From assembly GCA_014885115.2 (NCBI GenBank), contig WKLE02002836.1:1-28444 (forward strand): DNA of 28,444 bases, read 5' to 3'. Position 1 is the first letter of the stretch; every line of letters starts with the position of its first letter. The DNA comes from Asterionellopsis glacialis (Eukaryota; Bacillariophyta; Plagiogrammaphyceae; Rhaphoneidales; Asterionellopsidaceae). Below the pieces are notes generated by a model. The model searched no databases, was not told the origin of the DNA, and was given only the letters and a program-made list of their open reading frames with translations. Positions 1-10,724 of this stretch are shown here, piece by piece. The position numbers and the translations under genes are program-made.

Positions 1-369
1 CCTTTTTCTCCCTTTTTGGCCAAATCGGTCGGGGGCTCCGCCCCCTCCCCCTCCCGTATCCAGGGGGGCTCCGCCCCCCCCATTTAGCGCCTCAACCCCC
101 GCTAAACTCCCTGGTAGGACTATTCCTCTCTGATAAGAGATGAGGGCCTAAATACAGTTGGTTGAATGCCCTTAGTTGCTTTTTTTCGAAAATTTCGAAC
201 ACGGGACGAAGATTAGGCAAGGTTCGGGTTTCGAATTTTCAAAGTTATGCGACGAGTTGAGGAATACAGTACTTCTTTGTCAATTATTATTAGTGTGATA
301 TATTTTATTGTTTATACTAAACTGAGTTGTACACTATGATCGTAATATGAATGGGTGAGAAACGCAGAT
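1..369. repeat. GC-rich hairpin repeat and spacer downstream of the P450 gene
   Basis: Two similar C/G-rich hairpins lie in the first 80 bases: GGGGGCTCCGCCCCC at 31-45 (6-bp stem, TCC loop) and GGGGGGCTCCGCCCCCC at 63-79 (7-bp stem, same loop). The C-rich composition contrasts with the AT-rich sequence that follows from about 180. No convincing reading frame is present. It may be the edge of a dispersed repeat that continues outside the window. The rest (about 120-369) is the 3' flank of the P450 gene and shows nothing I can name. Confidence 0.5.
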
Positions 370-1959
370 CTAGGATTGTTGAAGTCTTGACCTCAATGTG
401 AGTTTCATTTCCCTGTCAAAAGTTTCTGAAAATCTTGTGACAACCTTTAATGGAGGGTGATCTTTCATTGCCGCTACCTCAAATGTTTTTAAGATAAAAA
501 TCAAAATGGTTAGTATTTCAACTTCAGCAAGTTGCTTCCCCGGGCAGATTCGGGGTCCGTGTCCAAAGGCGGAGATGAACCCCCCGAGCTTTGTAGATGG
601 GATGATTAATGATTGTTGATCTGTCGTGTTTCCTTCTTCCTGGACCGGAACAAGCCATCTTCGTGGGCAATATTCATCAGGGCCTTCTCCGTTTGGTCCG
701 AGAGGAACCTCTGATTTTGTCTCTCCCCACCGAAGTAAAGAACAAATAGTGGTGCGTGGTGAGATGATTTCTCCTTGAAACTCTATAAACTCCGTAGGTT
801 CCAAGAAAAGAAAAACACCAGGGCCCTTTGTGCGTAATACTTCAAACAGAAACGACCGTAATTTTGGAAAGCATTCAAAAACATCATCAAGAGTCAAATC
901 ATCCAAATCCTTGTCCACTTTTGATATTTCCTTGTACAATTCATCTTGCAGTCCAGAATCTTTTGTGAGGTCCCAGATACAAAATGAAAGTGTACTGGAT
1001 GTTGTATCTGTTCCTGCCATAATCAATTGGAATAAGTTTCCGACCATTCTTTCTTCATTCAACTTTTCATTATCTGCATCAGAAATGTCGATTGCTTTTT
1101 CCAGTAATGCTTTTGTTGCTTGCCGTTCTTGTTGTTGCTCTTCTTTTTGTTGTTGATTTCTTAATAATTTCTTTCGATAGTTGCACACAAGATCCCTGAT
1201 AACTTGCAACACTTCCTTCGAGTACTTTTTGCCCCCATCAAGATTTGGACCCACAAGAGGAATTTTCCAATAGGGAAAAGGCGATATCAATCGACGGGTA
1301 AGGGTATGGAACATATTGGAAATAGCACTTGCAACACGTGAACCGGGGTCGTTCAAATTATCCAAATCCACACCCAAAATCGAAAGCGCTACCACGTCGA
1401 GCGCAGCACTTGCAAAGTCGGTACTCCCCATGATTGTATTATCTTTGTCTTTTTCCCATTTTTCAACCAACCTTTTGGCAACCAATTTGATGGAAGAAAA
1501 ATAGTCCTTGATTTGGTTCCGATTTAAAGCTGGTGATATAATTCGTCGTTCCTGTCTCCATGTATGGCCTTCCGCATCAAATATTCCTGAAACTTCCAAA
1601 TCAGAAAATATAGATTCGAACTTGGCCATTCTCCTTAATTTGTTAGGTCTCAATCGCATCGATTCCATGACGGTTTCATTACTGCAGAGAACAACATTCC
1701 GACGCCCAAAGAGGAAAAAATCAAATATTCCATCTTTACCAACTAAGCTAGCCCAATTCGATACGGTAGAATAGAATTGATCTGAATCCTTAAGTGCCAT
1801 GGCATGTCCGAGGAACGGTAATTTGCCAGGAGCTGTAGGCCATTTTTTTCGTTGTTTCGTTCTCTTGGCTTGTATAGATACAATGACTGACGAGATAACG
1901 ACAGAAAAGAATAATGTCCAAAGGAGGTGTGTACTATTCCAATTATCTTTATCAAGCAT
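370..1959 (-). CDS. Cytochrome P450 monooxygenase, microsomal type
   Basis: Haem-thiolate monooxygenase, expected to insert one oxygen atom from O2 into a lipophilic substrate using electrons from a P450 reductase at the ER membrane. The start used is the ATG at 1959, giving 529 residues, a normal length for the family. Residues about 12-30 form a hydrophobic N-terminal anchor, followed by a basic stretch and a proline-rich hinge (WPTAPGKLPFLG). The I-helix oxygen-binding motif AGTDTT is at about 315-320, the K-helix ExxR is E373-R376, a CPRRW segment stands where PERF/PERW is usual, and the haem loop FGHGPRICPG places the ligand at C472. A Gln-rich stretch precedes the I helix. All hallmark residues are intact and the gene has no intron. 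The family number and substrate cannot be told from sequence alone. Upstream it faces the large gene at 2764 across about 0.8 kb. Confidence 0.95.
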   Translation of the reverse strand: MLDKDNWNSTHLLWTLFFSVVISSVIVSIQAKRTKQRKKWPTAPGKLPFLGHAMALKDSDQFYSTVSNWASLVGKDGIFDFFLFGRRNVVLCSNETVMESMRLRPNKLRRMAKFESIFSDLEVSGIFDAEGHTWRQERRIISPALNRNQIKDYFSSIKLVAKRLVEKWEKDKDNTIMGSTDFASAALDVVALSILGVDLDNLNDPGSRVASAISNMFHTLTRRLISPFPYWKIPLVGPNLDGGKKYSKEVLQVIRDLVCNYRKKLLRNQQQKEEQQQERQATKALLEKAIDISDADNEKLNEERMVGNLFQLIMAGTDTTSSTLSFCIWDLTKDSGLQDELYKEISKVDKDLDDLTLDDVFECFPKLRSFLFEVLRTKGPGVFLFLEPTEFIEFQGEIISPRTTICSLLRWGETKSEVPLGPNGEGPDEYCPRRWLVPVQEEGNTTDQQSLIIPSTKLGGFISAFGHGPRICPGKQLAEVEILTILIFILKTFEVAAMKDHPPLKVVTRFSETFDREMKLTLRSRLQQS

Positions 1960-2632
1960 TTTACTTTTTGAAAATTGCCGATTAAACAAAGGTAATCAAT
2001 ATACCATTAATATTGTTCTGAGCTCACTGTTGCTGTTGCCCAATGTTGAAGATAAACATGTTTCGGCACCCGCAATGTACCGATATAGGACCTCTCGAGT
2101 CCCACCTGTACCTCTCCCTGGTAGGCTCGCCTCAGGATACCGAAATGAAATCTTGTTTGCCTGGTATAAATACAGTATTTTGTTTTCTCTACGCACTGCT
2201 CGACTTCGGATTACCTGGTACTCTCCTCCCAACGTTCCGATGCTACCAGGTATACCAGGTAGAGAACTTTGGAACACCTCCCTCTACCCTCTGGGCAGTT
2301 TGAAAAACAGGGATAAATAAGGTATTAAATATTCTCTTATTCTTGAAATAATTATACAAATTTTAGAAAATATATTCAATTTTACAAATTAACACAACTC
2401 TATCCCAAATCAATCTAGACATTTTGCCCAGACGAAAAAACAACACAACAATCGACATTAGACGACACACTCGGAACACACACCGAATCATCTCAATCTC
2501 AAAACCATATCTATCCAGGATATATAATAATTAATATTTACTCTACCATAATCAATCCTTCGATCACCTCTCCGGGGAAGCGCCGAGTTTATCAGAGGAG
2601 ATACTTGAACGGTAAAACCTTCGTCCAAAAGT

Positions 2633-2667
<35 letters not shown>

Positions 2668-2763
2668 CGCATTGAGAGAAATTTCATTAAAAAACTTGTT
2701 CTCATATCATAATATATCAATGGACTTTTGAGAGCATAATTAATCAAGAGAATCCAATATAAC
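1960..2763. other. Divergent spacer between P450 and the 1868-residue gene
   Basis: This spacer must hold the promoters of two genes transcribed away from each other. No clear TATA or other core element can be assigned. It holds three exact copies of the 9-mer TACCAGGTA (or its complement TACCTGGTA) at 2212-2220, 2244-2252 and 2253-2261, the last two in tandem, plus several looser CTGGTA pieces between 2115 and 2165. An AGC microsatellite lies at 2634-2666. Small open frames here look like chance. Confidence 0.5.
2634..2666 (+). repeat. (AGC)11 microsatellite upstream of the large gene
   Basis: Eleven perfect AGC units, 98 bases before the ATG at 2764, probably in the promoter or 5' untranslated leader. 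Such arrays change length readily and could affect expression of the gene. It is not translated in the predicted gene model. Confidence 0.9.
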
Positions 2764-5700
2764 ATGGCATCAAGATCTTGCCCTTGGCAACACGAATGGA
2801 AACGACCTTTGTGGCAAAAAGCAAATCAAGAAAGTGATAGCCAGAAAAGTTATGATGACAAATTGTTAGGATCACCGTTGTGTTCTACATCAGCACGTGT
2901 ATCCTATGAAGAAGTTCAGAAAAGTAATTGGTACACCAATAACAACCGCGGTAGTAATGTTACCGCTACCTATGGAAGCCCTACAAAAACAACAGTTTCT
3001 GCACCACAACTTGTAACTCCACAAGAATCATCCTTATCATTCACTACTGAATATCTCGTACCTGTTTCGGGAATAGATCTTGATAGTCCTGGTGGTGGTT
3101 TGATGGATGACAGTAAGGTCAATAAAAATGATGACTTTATTCTTACTGTAACACTGTTTTCTTCACCGTCATCTTTCACCAAAAAGAAGGAGGATACCAA
3201 AAAACGAAATAGCAGTAAACGTCATCAGGATGAAGAAGATATTGGAGATGTAATTCTTTTGGAAATTATACAATCAAGTGCAGAAGATCAGGGTAATGTA
3301 AAACGAAAGAAATCTCGAATCTTGCGATGGCCTGGGTCCGCATTGAGAGAAATGGTGACGGATGAATCAGAAGATGACGACGGTGGCAAAGATGATCAAT
3401 TAAAGGCAGAACAAGAAGCCGTGGAAGAAACGAAAGAAGAAACCGAGAAAGGACGTTTCTCTAATGAGGATAAAACACCACCACAACAGGAACCACATTG
3501 GTATGAAAAGATCAAGTTTCCCTGGTTAGGTAAAGACCAAATAGAGAACAAACAAAAGAAAAAGAAATCAAAGCCTGCGCCAGAAAAGCATATTGGTCTT
3601 GTTTCAGTTGCACTTTGTCGTAAACCACCGCAAGATGGAAATGCGTTACTCTTTGATGCATTAGATGTGGTAAATATGATGTCCTTGGGTTTATTATCAA
3701 ATAATATAGAGTCATCTAGTCCATTGGTAGGTGCTGGTGGCAATGACAATGATCCGGCGTCGGACAACAAAGAGAAAAATGGAGGAGGAGGAGGAGATGA
3801 GAGGGAAAACAGGAATACTCCCAACATTGCAGACAATACTATATCACAACCTGCACTGTCAGATTTAGTGTTATGCTGTCTTACAAGGGATGGTCGGGTT
3901 CATTTTTATGACTCACCCATGAAATTATTTTTTCAGGAAGATCAGAAGGGAGAAGATTTAATGGTTTTGGAATTGGCATCACTATTAATGGGTTCGGCCA
4001 TGTTGAATCAAATTCAAGATTCACTTTTACCACTTTCACAACCTGATGCCACTCTTGACTTATCTGTCCCATTGGGGAGGATGAAAATGAAGGAATTGTC
4101 TAAAGTACAAAAGGAAAAACCAAAATCTACAAAATTGCATGATGGAAGTTTTAGTACTGATCAACAACAGAAACCAAAACAAGAAAAGGTTCCATTATCT
4201 TCTAAGGCTGAAGAACCATCCCAAAATAAAGGTGATGAAGTCGTTGACGTTGAAACAGTGTCCTTAGAGACAAAGTCGATCGAGGTTGATGATGATAGCA
4301 TAGAGAATAAGGATGTAGCGGTTCAAAAGGACCAAGAAGATCAAGGTTTGTGGGATGGGTCGGTATGGGATGCAACAGTAGAACCAACAAGCGTTTTGTT
4401 CCGCACGCAGCACAACAGCCCAACATTCTCTATTGCTGCATTTGAATATGTCGCTATAGCAGGACAAGGTGTGCGAAAACGAAGGCGGAAAATCATAACC
4501 AAAACTACCAAACATAAAAGGATTGCAAAGAGTGCAACGTCCTCCCCTACTTCCTCGCCCCGTCGGACTAAGACGTCAGAGACAAAAAACGATGATCAAG
4601 ATTCAATAGTTGAAACGAATGAGAAGCCGCCCAATGTCGTAGAAGGCAGCAATGAAAACGAGGAGCTTCTGCACTGGGCTGATGATTTGGAAGATGGCGG
4701 TAGCAAAGACAAAACGAATGAAGATGAAGGGGCTGCCGCCTGGTGGAATGAACCAGTAGAAGGATCGATAGCGTCCGAAGACCCCCCTAGCGAGACTGAG
4801 GATCACAAGCATTCAGAAGCTCCTATTGAGCCGGAAGACGATGCACAAGATAACAAATTGAATTGGGAGAGTCCTTCTCCTAGAGGTGAGCTAGTTGTTG
4901 AAAAGGTAGAGAAAACGAAAGTCAAGACAGAGTGGGTGGAGTACTATGAGTCAGGTGGCTTTATTACCTTTATTTCATTGCGGCATTTTGCAGAGGAACG
5001 AACCGTCTACTTGCCATTTATACCAAAAGAAGTATCTCCAGTAGTTTGGGGCGATATGAGATTTATTGTTGTGCTTGGAGATGAAGAAGACTCTGATGAG
5101 ACAAGCTCTCCTATGGCTGCGGTGATTCGAGTTGACGCCTCTGGTGTCACAAAGGTGCCTTGCGGAGAGGTGCCATTGTTCGACACTTTGCCAAAAGTAA
5201 AAAGACAACAGAGAATAGACTTAACACACGTGTTGCGTAAACAAGACAGCATAGGTGATGGTATAGGGGACGAAATCGATGAAAAACAAACAACAATGTG
5301 CTCTATTCGTCGGTTTCAACCAATTCCTATTGCCTTGCCAATTAGAGACGAAGGAATGTCTGCAAACATGCTTGCTGCACCTGTTGCAGTTTCGTCCGCT
5401 TTTGTAGATCCTCCGGGCATTGCAGTGGTTTATTCAACGCTGCAAGACACCCAGGCCGTAAATGACGCTTCTGATTCGGACACTGTCGTAGCACTTCACA
5501 CATTGACAGGTCTTGATTTTGTATCTAATGCAACGGTTGCACCACGTTCTATAGGCCGATATCGAAGATCTGGCTTGGAGCACAGAGGTGAAGATTCAAA
5601 AACGCTAACTGTTCAGACAGCTTACCAATCGGGTCACCTCGCACGTATACCCTGCCGCCTTGAGACTAGAGAAAATGCAAAAAATCTTTGGTTTTTCCAC

Positions 5701-8452
5701 GTAGGTCAGGGCTGGTCACTGGTGGGTATTGAGAGACGTGTGTATTTTGTTTGTTGGGAGGGAGCGACGGAGGCTCAGGGTGCCTTTGTGGTTGAGCTTG
5801 ATCACGGTTCAAACGCCGTTCTGGGGGATATCAGTCCTTTAAAATATTCAAGAATGATTTGCAACATCCTTCCGTTGCATACTTTCTTTCCTGTTCAATC
5901 TTTTCAAGAACAAGGAATTGAGCTACCACCTCTGGACCCGACTAAGAGTGTAGCTTTGAATCTGCCATTCACATCTCCATATAGTATGCCTTCAATGCGC
6001 TGGATGAACTCGTTTCCTTCGACCAGATCCCCCATTCGTCACGTCAGTGTCTTTGGTACACTTGACCCCGACTTGCCTCCCCCGCCTCTTGTTTCTGCTT
6101 CAAGCCTTGCTTTTGGCGAGAACGAGTCTGTGGCAGGATCTGCTTCTGTCGTAGACGGAGTTGTTGTCGAGGCGTTAGATAGCATTTCTAATTTGGACTA
6201 TAGTGATATGGGACCGTCACTAACACCAAATGTTCCCAAGCGGCACCTCATAATGGAAAAAGAAATAATGTCAAAGCAAGAAAAATCAAAACGACTTTTA
6301 CGCCATTGCTCGAGCTGGACGCAATTGGAGAGTACTCAAGAGAATAGAGCCGCCCTTGGTGGACAAGGTAAGTTAATATGGTCAAAATTGTTGCTAATCA
6401 AATGAATTTGGTACATGTAATCTCTCAAGCGCACTCAAATCTTCTATAGTCCCAATCATATCTGTCAGACTTGGAACGAAGCCGGAAGATCACTTCGTTC
6501 TAACCCTAAGGCGTGTTTTTATCGAGAATGGGGCGGCAACTCCATTTAACCAGGTTCTATCATGGCTATGTCACCGTAAAGAGTATTTTTGTGCTGCAAG
6601 CATAGGATTGGATTTACTAGGCGACGTTGATGGACTACGGGACCTACGAAGATCCGTTGATAATACTGTCCTTGCCGAAGGTAGGGCCAATCTTGAGGGC
6701 CTACTTGATGGAATTGTACCGCTTGATATTGGTACCGCATCTAGAATGGCTGAGTCGACCATTACGCAGCTTGCAGATATGACGGTCGGTTGTCTTGTAA
6801 AGGGAGGCCTACCAATGTCAAATACACTTGAGGGATTACTGGGAAGAAATATAAAGTATGATCCAGCTCGTGCATCTTTGATGCTTTCCGCTGCCGCAAC
6901 GTGTTCAGTTTCAGGTGACCACATCTTGGTATCGACGGTAATGGGCAAGGCGCTCAAAGAAAAAGAAGCAGCAAAAGCACCCATCGCGGATCTTTTGTGG
7001 CCAATTCGGTGTTTACTTCGGATTGCCATCGCCAGAGACTTTCTTCCGACCGCATTACTGCTCCTTAACGAATCAATCCCAGATGAGCTCCGCAGAAGGA
7101 AACGATTAAGTGAACCAGCTTCGACACCTATGCCGTCCTTAGAATTATGTACCTCCATTGTGACGATGGTAGTCGCTTCAGCCCCTGAGGCAGCTGGGCG
7201 TCTCTTGGAACTTATTGACGAACAAACTAGAACAAGATATTGGGAATCTCTATCACACGATACACAACTGGCGTTGGCACTCATCGAAATTGAAGGTAAA
7301 TTTCCTTTGCTCCGGGAGTCGGAGATCCGTTCTTGGGTTCTACGGCATCTCCATGGATGCATAGAGACTGATTCGCAAGAAGGGGACGATTCAAATTCTC
7401 TTAAGACGGTACCATCGGATTGGCTAAAGAAGCTGTGTGATGCTTGTATAAAAAATGCTGGTTGCAACTTGAAGCAGCTTTCGACCAAATCTGCAGTCTC
7501 TCAAGAAGATACAGATGGCATTCAGAAACATCTCGAAGAGCTGCAGATGACTCAGAATGCCCTAGTTTCGAGTCCTGGTTCTGGCGGACTTGACTTTGAC
7601 ATAATCATTCCTGCCTTGTTGCTGTTAGAAAGTCGTGGCGGCATTCTCTGGAAAGATGGAGTTCTTGTGTCGACTCAGGCTATTTTAGATGCAGCATGCT
7701 ATTTAGCAGGACGCCACGGGGCGGAAGAATCGGCTTTTCCTTTTGATGCATCCACCGTCATGAGACAGTGCGCCCTGGTTGATAATGTGTCGGCTGGTGC
7801 CAATCTTATCGGTGGTAAAGATGGTTTGGTCCTCAAGTGTTGCGATGTTTTAATAGAGGGATGTGGAACTAGTATGGATGAAGCCGAATCCTTCATCCTT
7901 GACGAAAGGCTTTCAATTCCTCAAGAGAGCATTGCAGAACACAAAGAAAGATCATTTGCTATCACTGATGGGCATCGACACGTGCTATGGCTTCTTGATG
8001 AGCATGTTTTAAGTATCAAAACGTTTGGAGAGTTTGAAACTATACATATTCGAGGGCGCGTAGACCCAGTGTTTGCTTCCCATGCATGCTTCCGCACGTG
8101 GCTTCGGTTGAATTCAAGTCACTCTGCTACAGAGTGGCTTGTATCATGGCTTCGAACACGACTCGGAATTGATAATACTACGATCAGCAAGAAGCGGCTT
8201 GCTTGTGCAGCTATCGCCAGGGCTCTCATGTGGCCGACCGACAGAAGTACTAGCATGGATCCTGGCACAAAGACAGAGGTAGATGAAGTACTTGCAACCG
8301 CATTGGGAATAGAAAGCAAATTTTTAGTACAAATTTCGCAAGCGTGCTGTGGCCTCATTGAAGCGATACCCCCATCACTAGCCAACGATGTATTTCGCCA
8401 TAAGGATCATCCTGGTGCTGGAATAGGCGTACATGTGCAAGTAGATGTCTGA
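2764..8452 (+). CDS. Very large protein of unknown function (two exons, about 1868 residues)
   Basis: Exon 1 is 2764-6367 and exon 2 is 6450-8452. The donor is GTAAGT at 6368, the acceptor is CTATAG ending at 6449, and the phase-1 junction reads GGQ-V-PIISVRLG. The first frame otherwise stops in the intron at 6405, and the second frame is open from the acceptor to 8452 with no nearby ATG, so splicing is strongly indicated. I do not recognise the protein. The first 1200 residues alternate strand-rich blocks (for example near 3590-3700, 3860-3930, 4930-5150 and 5480-5830) with long acidic, Lys/Glu/Ser-rich disordered inserts. Those blocks resemble a beta-propeller interrupted by loops. Exon 2 is mostly helical with few charged low-complexity runs, like an alpha-solenoid. 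Propeller-plus-solenoid order is typical of coat, tether and nucleoporin scaffold proteins, but this is inference from texture. No signal peptide or membrane segment is seen. Confidence 0.85.
6368..6449 (+). other. Spliceosomal intron in the large gene, 82 bp
   Basis: It begins GTAAGTTAAT and ends CTTCTATAG. Removing it joins two long open frames in phase 1. An alternative acceptor AG at 6428-6429 would shift the frame relative to the downstream ORF. Confidence 0.85.
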
Positions 8453-8563
8453 AAGTGGTAGTTTAGTAGCGATAAATTTCGACTAAATAAATTTTGAACT
8501 GCAAGTTCAGTTGAAGTGCATGCATCTGCGCATGACACTTCAGTACTATGGATTATTGAAAGA

Positions 8564-8690
8564 TTAAAAATTGCCAATTGTTTCGTTGCTGGGTCTCTCT
8601 TTCTTGAAATTAGCAAGCTCATCAATGTGGATATAAAACCCGTAATTGTCATTCTTTTACCCAGTTCTATCTATGCTCTCCCACGTCCAC
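8564..8690 (-). pseudogene. Decayed second copy of the last exon of the neighbouring glycoside hydrolase
   Basis: Read on the minus strand from 8683, this stretch gives WESIDRTG, a stop, then KNDNYGFYIHIDELANFKK and a short tail. The real last exon of the adjacent gene reads WEGTQIEP then DLANEYGFSWIDELADFKK. The spacing from the first W to YGF is identical (12 residues between), and there is one extra codon before IDEL. An in-frame stop and loss of the EGTQIEP catalytic motif show it is non-functional. It lies directly after the gene's stop codon and is preceded by CATAG, resembling a splice acceptor, so it looks like a tandem duplication of a terminal exon. Confidence 0.75.
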
Positions 8691-8702
8691 TATGGATTCT
8701 GT

Positions 8703-10724
8703 TCAATTGTTTACTTGTTTACATTTGGGTCCCTGCTTCTTGAAATCAGCGAGCTCATCAATCCATGAAAAACCGTATTCGTTCGCAAGATCTGGTTCAA
8801 TCTGTGTTCCTTCCCACCCTATTGAGCAAAAGAAATGAAGATTCGGATTGTTTTTTAGTAAAGGACGAGACAAGAAACTGGCTGTATATTTTAGTCGCAC
8901 AAAACATAACTTACATTCATTCCACGACGTTACAAAAAGCATATCCGGGTAAGTTCCTTCCTTATACCAACTCGGTCTTGGCAAACAGGAAAAGATCTCT
9001 AATTGAGCTCGCCATCCAGGTATATCACCAGGGAGGTGTGGATTTTGTGGGCGGAAATCTTCGTAGGCTGGAATGACATTAGGGAAGAACACGGTTTCAT
9101 TCGACCAATGCTCATAGATGGGAAGAGCCTCTCTCATCATGAACTCTTCGGCTGTATCGCCGTCATTAATGAATTGGTCAGTGTACATGTTATATGTCAT
9201 GTATGTTTCAAAGACAGGCTTTCCATCCCTAACTCCATTACGTGCTGTATCGGTGCGCCTTTGACCACTGAAATAGGGTTCATCGGCGATGAAAAGGACA
9301 TCATATCCCAAAGCCTCCTTGACCGTATCGAGCATTTCCGACTGGAAGTTTACCCACTTTCTCGTGAGGTAAATGCCCACGACGGGGCGGTCATTTACAT
9401 AGAGATAACTTGGATGATGGAAATAGGTATCCTTGATAGCTTTCATGTTGTAAATCAACTTTTCGAGTTGATAGGGATCATTGAAGTCTGCAGTATCGAC
9501 CGAATCAACAGCATACATCATCATAAATTTCATTTTATCAATGTTTCTGGCATTCAACATACCCCAACTAAAGTGCTCCTCTACCATTTCGTCAACGCCA
9601 GCCCAGGAAAGTACCCATGCGTCGACTCCCGCTCGTTCCGCCCATTCGTTATGGATCTCAGAAGTGACTGGACTGTCAGTACCGTACTTTCCAAGCAAGG
9701 GCTCGGTAGGGTATCCATGACGACTCCAGTCACCACGAATGTACCAGGAATAGTAATGAGCAAGAATTAGCAAATTAGAGGCAGCAGGTGCCGGAGAGAC
9801 GCTTGGTGCTGCGTTTGGTGGAAGAGGTGGTGTAGGTGGGTGTGTTTGGTGGTATGAATAGGTAGCCCAATGAACCTCGGGGTTCGCGACAGATCCTTTG
9901 TACACAACCAATCTTTTTTGATTTGCATCATAGGCGGCAAAGTAATTTCCACCTCCACCAGCATGAAAGGCAGTCCAAACAACCTGATTTGTGTCTCTGT
10001 GTCGTGTTACAAAGTTGCCATCACCTTGCATACTTGAAATGTAGCGGTCACTCTCGGGTCCGTGGTATCCCGTCTCCCAGAGTTTTCCTTGACATTCACC
10101 GTCAGTGCCACAGCAAAGAACGAGATTTCCATCCAATTCCTGCTTCAGCTGAACACCAAATTCTTCCGATGCCACATATTCCCCACCGAATACATTTTCA
10201 TTTGCCCAAAGCATCACATTTGCATCAGTAAGTGTGTAGCTCGGTGGTTCAGGTGGGTCACAAATCTTATCTGAAATAGATGTAGGGAAAGCGCTTGGCA
10301 TGGAAGTTGGGCTTCCAGTAGGAGCACTAGATGGGGCACTCGAAGGTTTACCACTTGGTGCACTTGATGGATGAGTGCTCGGTACGCCAGAAGGAGAGGC
10401 TGAAGTCGTAGGTCCTTGAGATGGCGAAGCCGTGGGCGAAGCCGACGGCGTCGCAGACGGGACAGGTTTGATCGTTGGAGAAGACGAGACCTCCAAACCA
10501 CCACCAATTGAACCTTTGTCCAAAGCAACACTGGATTTCTTCTTATTGTTGTTATTACTCACAGGTACAGCAATCGATACAAGGAGAATCGCAACTAAAC
10601 AAGCTACTGCAATGGCAGCGGCAGCATGAACACGACGGCGTGATTGAGGGGCGCCGCCACTTCCATCCTTGATTCCTCCAGTCTCCGCTGCTTTGTCCGT
10701 AACGGGTAATGCAGGTTCACTCAT
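8703..10724 (-). CDS. Membrane-anchored lectin-like and GH99/GH71-type glycoside hydrolase
   Basis: Exon 1 is 10724-8915 and exon 2 is 8818-8703, giving 641 residues from the ATG at 10724. Residues about 33-55 are a single hydrophobic segment after a short cytoplasmic tail, as in a type II surface or Golgi protein. Residues 82-150 are a Ser/Thr/Pro-rich stalk, likely heavily O-glycosylated. Residues about 163-290 resemble a bulb-type (GNA-like) lectin domain, with repeated LDGNLVL and GDGNFV turns. Residues about 318-641 match the GH99/GH71-like fold, starting LLILAHYYSWY and ending with the spliced motif TSWNEWWEGTQIEP. In GH99 endo-mannosidases the two Glu of the NEWHEGTQIEP motif are catalytic; here they are E603 and E606, formed only after intron removal. 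It probably cleaves a mannose-rich or other alpha-linked surface or secretory glycan. The exact substrate is not knowable here. Confidence 0.88.
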   Translation of the reverse strand: MSEPALPVTDKAAETGGIKDGSGGAPQSRRRVHAAAAIAVACLVAILLVSIAVPVSNNNNKKKSSVALDKGSIGGGLEVSSSPTIKPVPSATPSASPTASPSQGPTTSASPSGVPSTHPSSAPSGKPSSAPSSAPTGSPTSMPSAFPTSISDKICDPPEPPSYTLTDANVMLWANENVFGGEYVASEEFGVQLKQELDGNLVLCCGTDGECQGKLWETGYHGPESDRYISSMQGDGNFVTRHRDTNQVVWTAFHAGGGGNYFAAYDANQKRLVVYKGSVANPEVHWATYSYHQTHPPTPPLPPNAAPSVSPAPAASNLLILAHYYSWYIRGDWSRHGYPTEPLLGKYGTDSPVTSEIHNEWAERAGVDAWVLSWAGVDEMVEEHFSWGMLNARNIDKMKFMMMYAVDSVDTADFNDPYQLEKLIYNMKAIKDTYFHHPSYLYVNDRPVVGIYLTRKWVNFQSEMLDTVKEALGYDVLFIADEPYFSGQRRTDTARNGVRDGKPVFETYMTYNMYTDQFINDGDTAEEFMMREALPIYEHWSNETVFFPNVIPAYEDFRPQNPHLPGDIPGWRAQLEIFSCLPRPSWYKEGTYPDMLFVTSWNECKLCFVRLKYTASFLSRPLLKNNPNLHFFCSIGWEGTQIEPDLANEYGFSWIDELADFKKQGPKCKQVNN
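8819..8914 (-). other. In-frame 96-bp intron inside the GH99 catalytic motif
   Basis: On the minus strand the donor is GTAAGT (8914 downward) and the acceptor is CAATAG ending at 8819. The length is a multiple of three and there is no stop, so an unspliced reading gives 673 residues with 32 extra ones between NE and WWEGTQIEP. Splicing restores the conserved motif exactly, which is strong support for the intron. Confidence 0.9.

Noticed and set aside
2000..2320. Several small frames between the P450 and the large gene
   Set aside because: They overlap on both strands, lack domains and run through the TACCAGGTA motifs.
6571..7488. 305-codon minus-strand frame within the large gene
   Set aside because: Antisense shadow of exon 2; Ser/Arg-rich text typical of complement reading.
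9003..9770. 255-codon plus-strand frame opposite the GH99-like gene
   Set aside because: It is the antisense shadow of a well-supported coding region, without protein character and without an ATG at its start.
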